Assembly: GCA_905116865.2 (NCBI GenBank)
Contig: CAJHNH020000202.1
Location: forward strand, 228,501-292,500
Reading direction: 5' to 3'
Origin: Candidula unifasciata
Taxonomy: Eukaryota; Mollusca; Gastropoda; Stylommatophora; Geomitridae
Length of the DNA stretch: 64,000 nt
Shown here: one piece after another, positions 55,942 through 64,000 of the stretch
Layout of the letters: every line of letters starts with the position of its first letter
How positions within the stretch are numbered: the first letter of the stretch is position 1
Made by a program: the position numbers and the translations under genes
Notes under the pieces: model-generated
Databases searched by the model: none
What the model was told of the DNA's origin: nothing
Seen by the model: only the letters and a program-made list of their open reading frames with translations

Positions 55942-56103
55942 CCTCATCTTATAACATGGCCGAAAAATGATGACTGTCTCCTTCTAATGTCTGTGAGGAG
56001 TTGTCTTCGGGCTCCAACATCTATCAAAACTTCTTAGTTGCTTTTTTTTTTGTGTGTGGCTGTCCAGGATATTTAATAATTGTACTGTAATACCACATCT
56101 CTG

Positions 56104-56950
56104 AGCACCGCTCGCCTCGTTCGCCAGTCTTCTTGTAGTGAGCACTGCCCAACCTAGTTCATTGCTGGTTTACCAGCCTTCTTGTAGTAAGCACCGCTCG
56201 CCTCAGTTTGAAGTTCGTTCACTAGTCTTCTTGTACTGAGACCGCTCGCCCCAGTTTGATGTTCGTTCACCAGTCTTCTTGTAGTGAGCACCGCTCGCTC
56301 CAGTTTGATGTTTGTTCACTAGTCTTCTTGTAGTGAGCACCGCTCGCCCCAGTTCGATGTTCGTTCACTAGTCTTCTTGTAGTGAGCACCGCTCGCCCCA
56401 GGTCGATGTTCGTTCACTAGTCTTCTTATAGTGAGCACCGCTCGCCCCAGGTCGATGTTCGTTCACCAGTCTTCTTGTAGTGAGCACCGCTCGCCCCAGG
56501 TCGATGTTAGTTCACCAGTCTTCATGTAGTGAGCACTGCTCGCTCCAGTGTATTGCTGGTTCACTAGTCTTCTTGTAGTAAACACTGCCGGCCCCAGTTC
56601 GATGTAGGTTCACCGTCTTCTTGTAGTGAGCACCGCTCGCCCCAGTTCGATGTTCGTTCACTTGTCTTTTCGTAGTGAGCACCGCTCGCCCCAGTTTGAT
56701 GTTCGTTCACCAGTCTTCTTGTAGTGAGCACCGCTCGTCTCAGTTCGATGTTCGTTCACTAGTCTTCTCGTAGTGAGCACCGCTCGCCTTACTTCGATGT
56801 TCGTTCACCAGTCTTCTTGTAGTGCGCACCGCTCGCCCCAGTTTGATGTTCGTTCACCAGTCTTCTTGTAGTGAGCACTGCTCGACCCAGTTCATTGCTG
56901 GTTTACCAGCCTTCTTGTAGTAAGCACTGCTCGTCTCGGTCCGATGTTCG
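56104..56950. repeat. 49-bp minisatellite, about 17 units, within LINE
   Basis: The unit is cagtcttcttgtagtgagca, ccgctcgccccagttcgatg and ttcgttcac. Outer units are diverged (cattgctggtttaccagcct). The array sits inside the LINE coding region and is flanked on both sides by ctgtaataccacatctctga, a duplicated piece of that LINE. Confidence 0.93.
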
Positions 56951-57423
56951 TTCACGATGCAGGTTATTTTAAGCATTGTTCTGTAATACCACATCTCTGA
57001 GGTTTCAAAAAATTGTTTGGCCTGCCTACCGATTGTCCAGGACTTACAGCCATATGTTAACACTGGATGTATGTAGCAAGCAAGAATTCTTTTTCTAACC
57101 TTCAATGACAAAGATATATTGCATAAGGTGTTCTTCCATTTTATAAAATCAATTTTTTGCCTGTCCTATTCTGTTTCTTATTTCAGTAATGCATCTTCTT
57201 TCTGATGTTATCCATGTGCCCAGATACTTAAATTTCCGTACTTGTCCCAAAATAAAACCATTGAATACCGAATAGTTATTAGGTCCACTATTCGGCCCCA
57301 AAGCGAATGCAAAGCGAATATTCGGTACAGCCCTAATATATATATATATAAAATTTCCAAATACCGATTGCAGTTTGTTTTTAGTGTATTAGTTTTCTCA
57401 TGCCAATTTGGGTGCCCACCCAA

Positions 57424-57494
57424 ACGTTGCAGAACCAACCCCAACAGCCCCTGGCTGTTGTGTGGTTTTTCTAGGCAAATTTACATCTAGTATG
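57424..57494 (-). repeat. SINE family I, 3' fragment
   Basis: The inverted fragment contains gttgcagaaccaaccccaac, agcccctggctgttgtgtgg and aaatttacatctagta. It includes the internal block missing from the 20342 and 55738 copies. Confidence 0.75.
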
Positions 57495-57511
57495 TATATA
57501 TATATATTGAA

Positions 57512-57660
57512 CAAGATGGAAAGATAACATCAGAGAAACTCTACAACAGCACGATGTGCCTATGGTCGAGATGGCCAGAAGAGCTGGAGACAGAACCTTA
57601 TATCTCCCTCGACACCCATAGCGGTAAAAGAGGAAATGAAGAAGAAGAAGAAGATATATA
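57512..57660 (+). pseudogene. LINE 3' terminus with (GAA)n tail
   Basis: The frame DNIRETLQQHDVPMVEMARR, AGDRTLYLPSTPIAVKEEMK is followed by a gaagaagaagaagat tail. Its NIRETLQ-HDV word ties it to the 11570-11906 copy and fixes that family's 3' end. Confidence 0.7.
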
Positions 57661-57714
57661 TATATATATTGAAGACCCAAACACTGGTGCTTTTATTTTT
57701 AGCCGACCACAAAT

Positions 57715-57830
57715 GACGTCACGGGACAGTCCAATATTTTAGAGGGTGGTAAGAGCGGGTTTTCCGTGGTTTCTGTGCTTTAGCGAGTTTTCAGCTACAA
57801 ATATTAGTGGGATGTCCCGTCTTTCTAACC
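57715..57830 (+). mobile_element. One end of the 48.1-kb MITE family
   Basis: cacgggacagtccaatattt, agagggtggtaagagcgggt and ttccgtggtt match the subterminal parts of 48103-48394. The outermost TIR is not evident. Confidence 0.5.
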
Positions 57831-58024
57831 CATGGTGTTATGGTTCTCTTAGGTATAATGTCAGTGAATCTCAAGAAATAAGTTTGCTAAATACAAACTA
57901 CGACAAAGAGCCTAACGAAGGGGAAAACGAGGAAGACAAAAGCACGCAAATACAACCATTATGCTTCGACCACATCCTTATCTGTGACTAAAACAAAGCT
58001 TGAAAGGTTAAAGGTTGAGGTCGA

Positions 58025-58162
58025 GAGGATTGACTTCATTGCACCGGGTTTTATCCTACATGGCTGGATCTCTCTTCGCAGACCTGCTAGCAGCCTGCCT
58101 ATAGCGGTGCACAAAGCACGAACTCCGTTGCTCCGGCGACGATTCCCATAGGTCTCCTTAAA
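58025..58162 (-). repeat. SINE family V, partial
   Basis: The inverted fragment contains gaggattgacttcattgcac, agcggtgcacaaagcacgaa and ctccgttgctccggcgac, in the order expected from the 60385 copy. Confidence 0.65.
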
Positions 58163-58769
58163 AACTGAACTCGTGAAAACAAGCCTACGACATTCAGAGC
58201 GCGAGTCAAACGGCTTGACCCCTTCTTCACGGAGACGCCAAAAATGTTTATGGCTTGTTCAACTAGGTTTACTCAGGCGCCAACCAAGGCCGACTTCAAT
58301 GTTGAAGACGACCCTGAGCCATCAATTTGAAAATGGGGATGGTCAGGGGTCAAAGGCCCTGAGCCTTAGCCTAAAAAGAACATTAATAAAATACATTTGG
58401 CAGTGACCCTGCGACCATTTGCTAGGCCTCGCTTCGCAGCCAAATCTGGCCAGCGGAAATAACCACCGCCCACTTTAGGAGCTGGTTGGGGAGACTATAA
58501 CTTTTTTTTTTAAAGAACTTGAACTAGTGAATGCGTTGAACAATTCACGATCCTTGAATACTATGGTCGGTTTTCGCGACAGACGTTAAAATAAAAGCAC
58601 CGGTTTCGGATAAGGGTACACGAGTTGTATCGTGGACTAGACTGAAGTCCTACTAAGTCTTACTTACATACTTAGTCGCTTTTCTTCTACCTTGGGGTGT
58701 AGCGGTTTGTAAGAGATATCATCAGACTTCTCTATCAGCATTTTGTTGTTGTTGTTGTCCTGTGTTCCA

Positions 58770-58952
58770 TTCAAGCCCTCTGTCAGTTAGGAAATGTCGG
58801 ATGTTGTTTTTCCAGAGGACCCTGGGTCGCCTTGGAGGTCAGGTTCCCTGGTTCTTAACCTCCCATGCCTGCCACAGTGGCCGATTTTCTCCTACTCTGC
58901 ATACATGTCCAAACCATCTTAACTGTGACTGATGTATTCAAGACCATGACGT
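58770..58952 (-). pseudogene. LINE 3' end fragment
   Basis: Minus-strand words KMVWTCMQSRRKSATVAGMG, EPGNLTSKATQGPLEKQHPT and F resemble the K(I/M)xWFGHVxR...RRPxxLWKxxIxxxL ending of some non-LTR ORF2 proteins. Tentative but consistent in order. Confidence 0.5.
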
Positions 58953-58982
58953 ATTGTTTGATTAGGAATTGTGTCCCTTCTT

Positions 58983-59358
58983 GCCACTTGGACCACCTTT
59001 CTCGCCACTCGGATTACCTTTCTCGCCACTCGGATTACCTTTCTCGCCACTCGGATTACCTTTCTCGCCACTTGGGCCACCTTTCTAGCTCCTTAGACCA
59101 CCTTTCTCGCCACTTGGGCCACCTTTCTAGCTCCTTAGACCACCTTTCTCGCCACTTGGGCCACCTTTCTAGCTCCTTAGACCACCTGTCTCGCCACTTG
59201 GACAACCTTTCTAGCTCCTTAGACCACCTGTCTCGCCACTTGGACAACCTTTCTAGCTCCTTAGACCACCTGTCTCGCCACTTGGACAACCTTTCTAGCT
59301 CCTTAGACCACCTGTCTCGCCACTTGGACAACCATTCTCGCCACTTGGACCGCCTATC
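58983..59358. repeat. 21-bp array with 42-bp higher-order units
   Basis: Basic unit ctttctcgccactcggatta c. From 59075 two 21-mers alternate (ctcgccacttgg... and ctagctccttag...), forming 42-bp repeats. On plus it is open as seven-residue periods (HLSRHSD, HLSSSLD). The period is divisible by three and the frame starts with an unrelated leader, so I regard it as non-coding. Confidence 0.92.
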
Positions 59359-59737
59359 TCAGATATTTCATTTCTGAGGCATGAATCTGGCTTCTGTGAG
59401 CTGCAGGTTAGGACTGGTACACTGGTACAGCCCTAGTAAGTAACATATCTACATAGTACATACGCTGTAGCAAACTTGCATTGTGGAGACGGCACAGCAT
59501 TTTCATTTCAAAATAACAAGATGAAGAATGTCTAAATACCAATGATAATTTGTTTTTAGTGCATAAATTTCCTCATGCCAACTAGTTTGCCCTACTACCC
59601 ATTCTCAACCCAGCCAGTAGATCTCTTTATTGACGTAGATAGCGTGATAAGTAGCCGAGGTGTTGCACAAGAATAAATATGGGACAACAAGGCTGTTACT
59701 GATTCTATTTTCTCTACGGTTTGTGTTGTGATGGTTG
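59359..59737. other. No supported feature
   Basis: ggtacactggtacagcccta (59417-59436) faintly recalls the gggctgtaccgaata end. Nothing else recognised. Confidence 0.4.
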
Positions 59738-60252
59738 GTAGGCATCCTATTCGTTGTTGTGTGTTGTTGACACATGTAATATTCGTGTGTTGTCGACATA
59801 TGTAATGGTCGTGTGTTGTTGACATATGTAATGGTTGGTAGGCATGCTATTCGTTGTCGTGTGTTGTTGACACATGTAATATTCGTGTGTTGTCAACATA
59901 TGTAATGGTCGTGTTTGTTGACATATGTAATGGTCGTGTGTTGTTGACATATGTAATAGACGTTAGTTGTCGACCCACGTAATGGTTGTGTGTTGTTGAC
60001 ATATGTAATGGTCGTGTTTTGTTGACATATGTAATGGTCGTGTGTTGTCGACATATGTAATGGTCGTGTGTTGTTGACATATGTCATGGTCGTGTGTTGT
60101 TGACATATGTCATGGTCGTGTGTTGTTGACATATGTCATGGTCGTGTGTTGTCGACCCATGTAATGGTCGTGTGTTGTCGACCCATGGAATGGTCGTGTG
60201 TTGTCGACATATGTGATGGCTGTGTGTTGTTGACATATGTGATGGCCGCACG
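59738..60252. repeat. 26-bp minisatellite, about 20 units
   Basis: The unit is tgtaatggtcgtgtgttgtt plus gacata, with gtcgaccca and tgtcatg variants. Because 26 is not a multiple of three, the minus-strand frame cycles through three readings every 78 bp and remains open. Confidence 0.94.
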
Positions 60253-60384
60253 TTGTAAGGAAAGGTTTCTAATGTGATGTAGTAATGTCTCTTGTGCGCT
60301 CCTGTTGTCGTTGTTGCTGTCCTAGTTATTATTGTAATAGTTATTGCGGGCGGTGTTGCAGTTATTGTTATTCCTGTTGCTGTC
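60253..60384. other. Short GTT/GTC-rich spacer
   Basis: Low-complexity gttgtcgttgttgctgt-like sequence before the SINE. Confidence 0.6.
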
Positions 60385-60626
60385 ATCAGGGTCTGCGTGG
60401 CGAAGTGGTTAAGCTGTTTGCCTCGCGCTCTAAAGGGCGCGTTTTCGTTTCCGGCGACACCGTTCAGTTCACGAGTGCAATTTTTACCGAGACCCCTGTG
60501 AATCGTTGCCGGAGCTGCAGAGTTCGTGCTTTGTGCGATGCTCTCGACAGGCGGCTAGCAGCTCTGTTAAGAGGGACTAAGCCAATTGGGATAAAACCCA
60601 TTGCAATGAAGTAAATTCTCTCGACT
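60385..60626 (+). repeat. SINE family V, best copy
   Basis: The tRNA-like head gtctgcgtggcgaagtggtt aagctgtttgcctcgcgctc resembles a Ser/Leu-type tRNA 5' half (A box tggcgaagtgg). The rest of a tRNA fold is lost. The body has agctgcagagttcgtgcttt and the end has gggataaaacccattgcaat gaagt. Confidence 0.8.
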
Positions 60627-60862
60627 TTACTGTTGTTGAGGTTTGTGTATGTTGTTGCATCGATTACGTTAATGATTAGGAATCTGCTGTTGCTGTTGTG
60701 TTGTCATTGTTATTGTTGTTGCTGTTGTTGTCGGCTTTGTTGTAGCTGTTGTTGTTGCCATTTTCGTCGCCGCTGAAGTTGTCAGCTGGTGCTGTTATCG
60801 TCGTAACTGTTGTTGTCAGTGTCACTGTCAGTTTTGTTGTATTTGTTGTAGTTTTTGTGAGC
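60627..60862. repeat. Degenerate (GTT)n-rich tract
   Basis: Interrupted gtt/gct triplets from about 60680 to 60850. No gene. Confidence 0.8.
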
Positions 60863-60999
60863 CTAATAAGATAAGAATAAACTCCACAGGGAGCAAGTTC
60901 AGCAGGGATCTACCAATCGTCAGTAGAAGTAATCTCTCGTCAACAAACGTTTCGGCCCACGAGCTCCTAGACGTTTTCAGAGAGTGGGCCTACCTGAGT

Positions 61000-62143
61000 T
61001 CATGAAGAGAAGGCCTGTAGCCAGTGACTCGTGTATTCTCCGGACCTCCGCTCTATCAGATAACTTCGAATCGTAGACGCGACCAAAGCTCTTCACCGGT
61101 TCCCCGAGAACCGTAGGGATCTTATTCCTTGCCACCGTAAAACTGATTGCCGCAACCTTACCTTTACGGATGGACAGACTCCTCGACTTCTGCGGTTTGA
61201 ACTGCATACCGCTCCATTGGACCACCGCGTCCAATCTTTCCAGAATCGTGCGGGCAGACTCCTCGCTGCCCGTGATAATAGTCGTGTCATCCATAAATGC
61301 GCGTAGTGGCGGCATCCAGTGATCCCCTATTTGAAGGCCCTGTTCATAGCCGGCCGCCCCGTCCAACATATCTGCATGGCCATGACGAACAGTATGGGTG
61401 AGATCGTACAGCGCATAGCAATCCCAACTTGTAGCTCAGTCCACCTCGTGGTAAACGTCGAGATAGAGAAGCGCCAAGCGAACTTAGAGAAATTTTGCTC
61501 GATCATATCGTTGATCTGTGCCGGTACGTGAAACATGCGAAAGGTCTGCCACAGTAGCCTATGGGGAACTGCCCCGTAGGCGTTGGCTAGGTCCAACCAT
61601 ATAACGTGCAAATCAGTTCTCTCATGCTTGGCTTTCTGAATAGAATCCCAAATCATGGTCGCGTGTTCAAGGCACACACGAACGCCAGGAATACCACCCT
61701 TCTGAACACTCGTATCGATGTACTTGTTAGCCATCAGATACTGTGTGAGCCGGCGAGGCCATGACCGAGAAGAATATTTTACCCTCGACATTCAACAGCA
61801 AGATGGGCCTGAATTGGGAAAGACTCTTCGAGTCCTGCTCTTTGGGAATGTAGACCCCGTTTGCCTGTTGCCACTTTGGACATATGTGTTTTCGGCTCCA
61901 CGCTTGTCTCAAAAAGACGTGAAGCATTCGTAGGATTTTCGGGCAACACTTGTAAAGAACGTACGGGACACCATTCGGACCTAGAGCAGGCTTGCCGCTG
62001 GCCCTTTTCACAACTTCCTCAACCTCAGACCAAAGGGGAGGTATCGCTTTAAATGATACCTTCGGCAACTCAGGCTGCTTAAGGCCGCTAAGGATCTCTG
62101 GATTGTCATCAAGAGGCTCATTCCTCTTTTTGTCAGAGTACAT
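61000..62143 (-). pseudogene. Reverse transcriptase domain, frameshifted
   Basis: Covers RT blocks from SEVEEVVKRASGKPALGPNG to KSFGRVYDSKLSDRAEVRRI in three overlapping frames (62143-61727, 61791-61327 and 61369-60977). The FMDD box is intact, unlike the mutated copy at 49 kb, but each shift would abolish translation. The segment after SLATGLLFMNSG changes abruptly, suggesting a deletion of the C-terminal part. Confidence 0.8.
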
Positions 62144-62679
62144 CTTGCGTAAATGTGACTCAAGCTCTTCTTTACTGACAACCAGAGTCCCAGACTTCGG
62201 TTGCTCGAATAGACCTCGGGCAAACTGGAACGGGTCCCTAAAGAATTTCTCTCGCTCCCTTTAGGTTTTTCTCCTGTTGTTACAGAAACGCTCAGCGCGA
62301 CAGAGGGCACTGTGTTTGTTCTTTAAATGCAACCAAACTTCATACAGCCCCTCCCGTTCGCTGCCTGTAGCGGCTTTGAACCGTTTTCTGAGGGCATTCT
62401 TGTCTGCCCGACACTTCAGAATGTCCCTCTGTCTCCTGCTAGTATTCTGCTTGGCACCTGGCTGTGCCTTCTCCACTGTCCCGAACTGACGGAAGCAGTG
62501 TTCATATATAACATCACCAAATTTTGTAAGCTTGTCGCCTAACGACTTTTAAAAAAAATCATGTTTAAGTATCTCACATAATGTACCCTCTAACTCGCAC
62601 CACACCACCTTATCGCTCGCAGGTGGAAACCTGATTTTGAAACGCACTTCCTCGGGAATCATCAAAATTGCGCCTCCGC

Positions 62680-62970
62680 AGTCGACGTCATGGGCCTCTC
62701 CGGGCGAGTGGGGAACACCCTAACGACTCAGAAACTACAACAGGAGTAGTAGTTTTGTGACGGCGTTTACTGCGTGGAGCACCCTCGCATTTCATCCTTC
62801 CGGCATGCGTTCTCAAACCATGCAACCCCGTGAAGCTTTTTCCACATGTACAGAGCCAGCCCGGACTTTGGGCAAGAGTCTGAGTCCGGGGGCTAGCATT
62901 GCCGTCACCGTTTGTATCAATTTGATTGGGCCCTTCATTCTCCCCCTCTTTCGAAGGGCCTGGGGACATA
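62680..62970 (-). pseudogene. Zinc-finger segment of the RT element
   Basis: CTCGKSFTGLHGLRTHAGRMKC supplies C-x1-C ... H-x5-C-like spacing of an R2-type N-terminal finger that binds target DNA (family knowledge). The frame is open from an ATG at 62969 but stops about 95 codons later, before the linker and RT, so finger and RT are no longer one frame. Confidence 0.65.
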
Positions 62971-63314
62971 TTTCTTTATTGGTTCGCGAAATCGGAAGTA
63001 TTATACTGTGTTAGGGGTGATCAACCCGGTCCACAGTCGACATCTGTCTCCAGATGTCAGTTTATCCTCCCGGCGATACCGGGGGGCCAGTCTTTCCATA
63101 GGTATCACAATATCTTTCCCGAGCGTCAACAGTCTTTCCTGGTAGTCTTGTGGGCTAACCACGTACAATAAGAATAAACTCCACAGGGGAGCAATATAAA
63201 TTACCGCTTATAAGTTACTGAAGGGAAATATCCGCTAGTAGGCTTAAAATGTTGCTTGCTGTTGTAGTTTTGTGTGTGTGTGTCTGCGTGCAAGCGCGCG
63301 CGACTCATTAGGAT

Positions 63315-63830
63315 CATCATCAAGTGCCTTGCATGGGCATGGGCGATCATGCCTCTCCACAATCTGCGATCTGCAACTGCGTGGGTAAGTTCGTGTGTTG
63401 ACACCCTCCATGCCATGACAAATGACTGTCAAGTATCTTCTCGAGCTGTCTTTCTCTGTCTTCCACACATCCCTCCAGTGGTCACAACATGTTCCATTTT
63501 CCTTCTTCTCATAGCATGGCCAAAAAAAGATAACTGTCTCCTTCTGATGTTCGCAATAAGATGTCTTCGAGCACTCGCCTCTTTTAAAATATCTGTGTTG
63601 CTCTTCTTAGTTGTCCAAGGAATTCTAAGGATTCGTCTGTAAAACCATATCTCCGCGGCCCCAAGATATCGTTCGACGTGTTTATTAACTGTACAGGATT
63701 CACAGCCGTATCTTAAATATGGCTTAATATATCGCGACTCTATCAATCTGATTTCGAATTGTAGCTATGAAGGCGGTATCATCAGCATACTGCATGTTGT
63801 TTATTAAGATATTGAAGTGAAAATATATGA
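63315..63830 (-). pseudogene. LINE remnant keeping YADD, internally deleted
   Basis: Minus-strand text MQYADDTAFIATIRNQIDRV (about 63800-63740) gives the RT catalytic box. Almost at once it passes to YIKPYLRYGCESCTVNKHVE, IWFYRRILRIPWTTKKSNTD, LIANIRRRQLSFFGHAMRRR and the DRRLWRGMIAH end with a (ATG)n tail near 63315. About 100 residues normally between YADD and the YGCES word are missing. Same family as 22972 and 55530. Confidence 0.8.
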
Positions 63831-64000
63831 CAGTAGTATTAGAATTCCGGTTGTTGTTTGTCAGAGAGCTACTTATCGCATTAATAGCAGTGGCTCGTTG
63901 GCAGCTATATGACAGAGGTGTCTATCTCAAACACAACTAACCCAATCGTCAGAGCGCACACATCAGTCTTTACTGTTACTACACCAAACAACATTATTTA
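63831..64000. other. Window edge, probably further LINE or unknown
   Basis: No clear feature. May continue the LINE upstream of YADD, but I could not recognise RT blocks here. Confidence 0.35.

Larger units (their letters stand above)
55530..57240 (-). pseudogene. LINE remnant interrupted by SINE and 49-bp array
   Basis: Minus-strand pieces in order: EIRNRIGQAK-like words, then WKNTLCNISLSLKVRKRILA, CYIHPVLTYGCKSWTIGRQA and FFETSEMWYYRTMLKI (57240-56953). Then the 49-bp array, then EMWYYSTIIKYPGQPHT, ARRQLLTDIRRRQSSFFGHV (55955-56104), the SINE, and TTGKICGRR to DRRLWRGIIAH with a (ATG)n tail (55530-55737). This is an RTE-like LINE C-terminus, the same family as 22972 and 63315. The stretch coding EMWYY occurs on both sides of the array. 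Confidence 0.8.
55479..57336. mobile_element. Interval bounded by inverted TTAGGGCTGTACCGAATA ends
   Basis: ttagggctgtaccgaatagt at 55479 is matched in inverse at 57317-57336 (cgaatattcggtacagccctaa), and both abut AT microsatellites. Next to each end lie further attcggcc/gaatag palindromic words. The interval encloses a LINE remnant, a SINE and a 49-bp array. Either this is one composite transposon with TIRs or two independent copies of a short element in opposite orientation. No transposase was seen. Confidence 0.5.
60871..63195 (-). mobile_element. Decayed zinc-finger/RT non-LTR element between direct repeats
   Basis: Minus-strand order: a C2H2 finger (WLCTCGKSFTGLHGLRTHAG, 62860 region), a Lys/Arg-rich linker (RRQRDILKCRADKNALRKRF), RDPFQFARGLFEQPKSG, then RT blocks: GPNGVPYVLYKCCPKILR, FRPILLLNVEGKIFFSV, DTSVQKGGIPGV, HVIWLDLANAYGAVPH, VGIAMRCTISPILF and the catalytic AFMDDTTIITG (about 61285-61300). 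The set is R2/NeSL-like in having an N-terminal finger and these RT words. No endonuclease domain was recognised after RT. At least four frame changes make it dead. Near-identical 25-27 bp repeats (ataagaataaactccacagg...gagcaa) flank it at about 60872 and 63168 in the same orientation, as a long target duplication or terminal repeat would. Confidence 0.82.

Noticed and set aside
58865..59377. Heptad-like 170-codon frame (HLSRHLG, HLSSSLD)
   Set aside because: A 21-bp array without a promoter or conserved leader. The leader lies in an antisense LINE fragment.
59738..60252. CRISPR-like regular spacing
   Set aside because: Units are contiguous with no unique spacers, and the genome is eukaryotic.
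60385..60460. Functional tRNA-Ser/Leu gene
   Set aside because: Only the 5' half is tRNA-like. It continues into the SINE V body found in other copies.
60900..61005. Hammerhead-ribozyme-like ctgaaaacgtctagg...gaaacg at the end of the RT element
   Set aside because: CUGAAAA departs from the CUGANGA core and stem I does not pair in register with a proper NUH site. Not supportable without a covariance search.

Overview
This is a eukaryotic nuclear window, most likely from a lophotrochozoan and probably a gastropod mollusc. The pointers are spliced exons with GT-AG borders, very long introns, abundant microsatellites, long homopolymer G/C runs, several tRNA-derived SINE families and many decayed 3' ends of non-LTR retrotransposons. 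The species assignment is inference. Nothing bacterial or viral is seen.

The one gene I can reconstruct with confidence is on the minus strand: the 5' half of a capicua (CIC) long isoform. Its five exons lie at 38857-36438, 31729-31550, 28925-28625, 26982-26785 and 25820-25100. All splice phases agree, giving about 1273 codons. It carries the CIC-L N-terminal Tudor-like/DUF4819-type region, the conserved KYKKGDVV...WRRLC block, a Cys/His motif completed across the first junction, and the ATXN1-binding-like motif [16 protein letters not shown]. The HMG box and C-terminal C1 domain are not recognisable in the remaining 25 kb, so the next intron probably runs past the left edge. A CCAAT-containing stretch with a possible small exon at 43.2-43.5 kb is a weak candidate for the gene's 5' end.

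Capicua introns hold a 42-bp minisatellite of about 19 units (29.5-30.3 kb), a processed RPLP1 pseudogene (32.4-32.7 kb), SINEs including one nested in another (27.5-27.8 kb), and LINE scraps. 

1-25 kb: no supported gene. It holds minisatellites of 34, 28, 71, 62, 73, 22, 30 and about 72 bp, CT/GA/GTGA microsatellites, a TIR element (3.9-4.2 kb), SINE copies and LINE ends. The 71-bp array, and perhaps the 22-bp one, appear to be amplified hAT transposon ends.

39-64 kb: repeat-rich. It holds a long foldback element (42.0-42.3 kb), an RPL11-like pseudogene truncated at a LINE tail (47.7-48.0 kb), two TIR elements (47.1-48.4 kb), and RNase H-like and RT remnants. A LINE 3' end at 53-54.6 kb has its coding segment and terminus expanded into tandem arrays. 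Another LINE (55.5-57.2 kb) is split by a SINE with a 13-bp target duplication and by a 49-bp array. A decayed zinc-finger/RT retroelement lies between direct repeats (60.9-63.2 kb), and a LINE remnant retaining YADD lies at the right edge.

I found no evidence for a new multi-gene system. The most distinctive pattern is repeated conversion of transposon ends and LINE coding segments into local tandem arrays.
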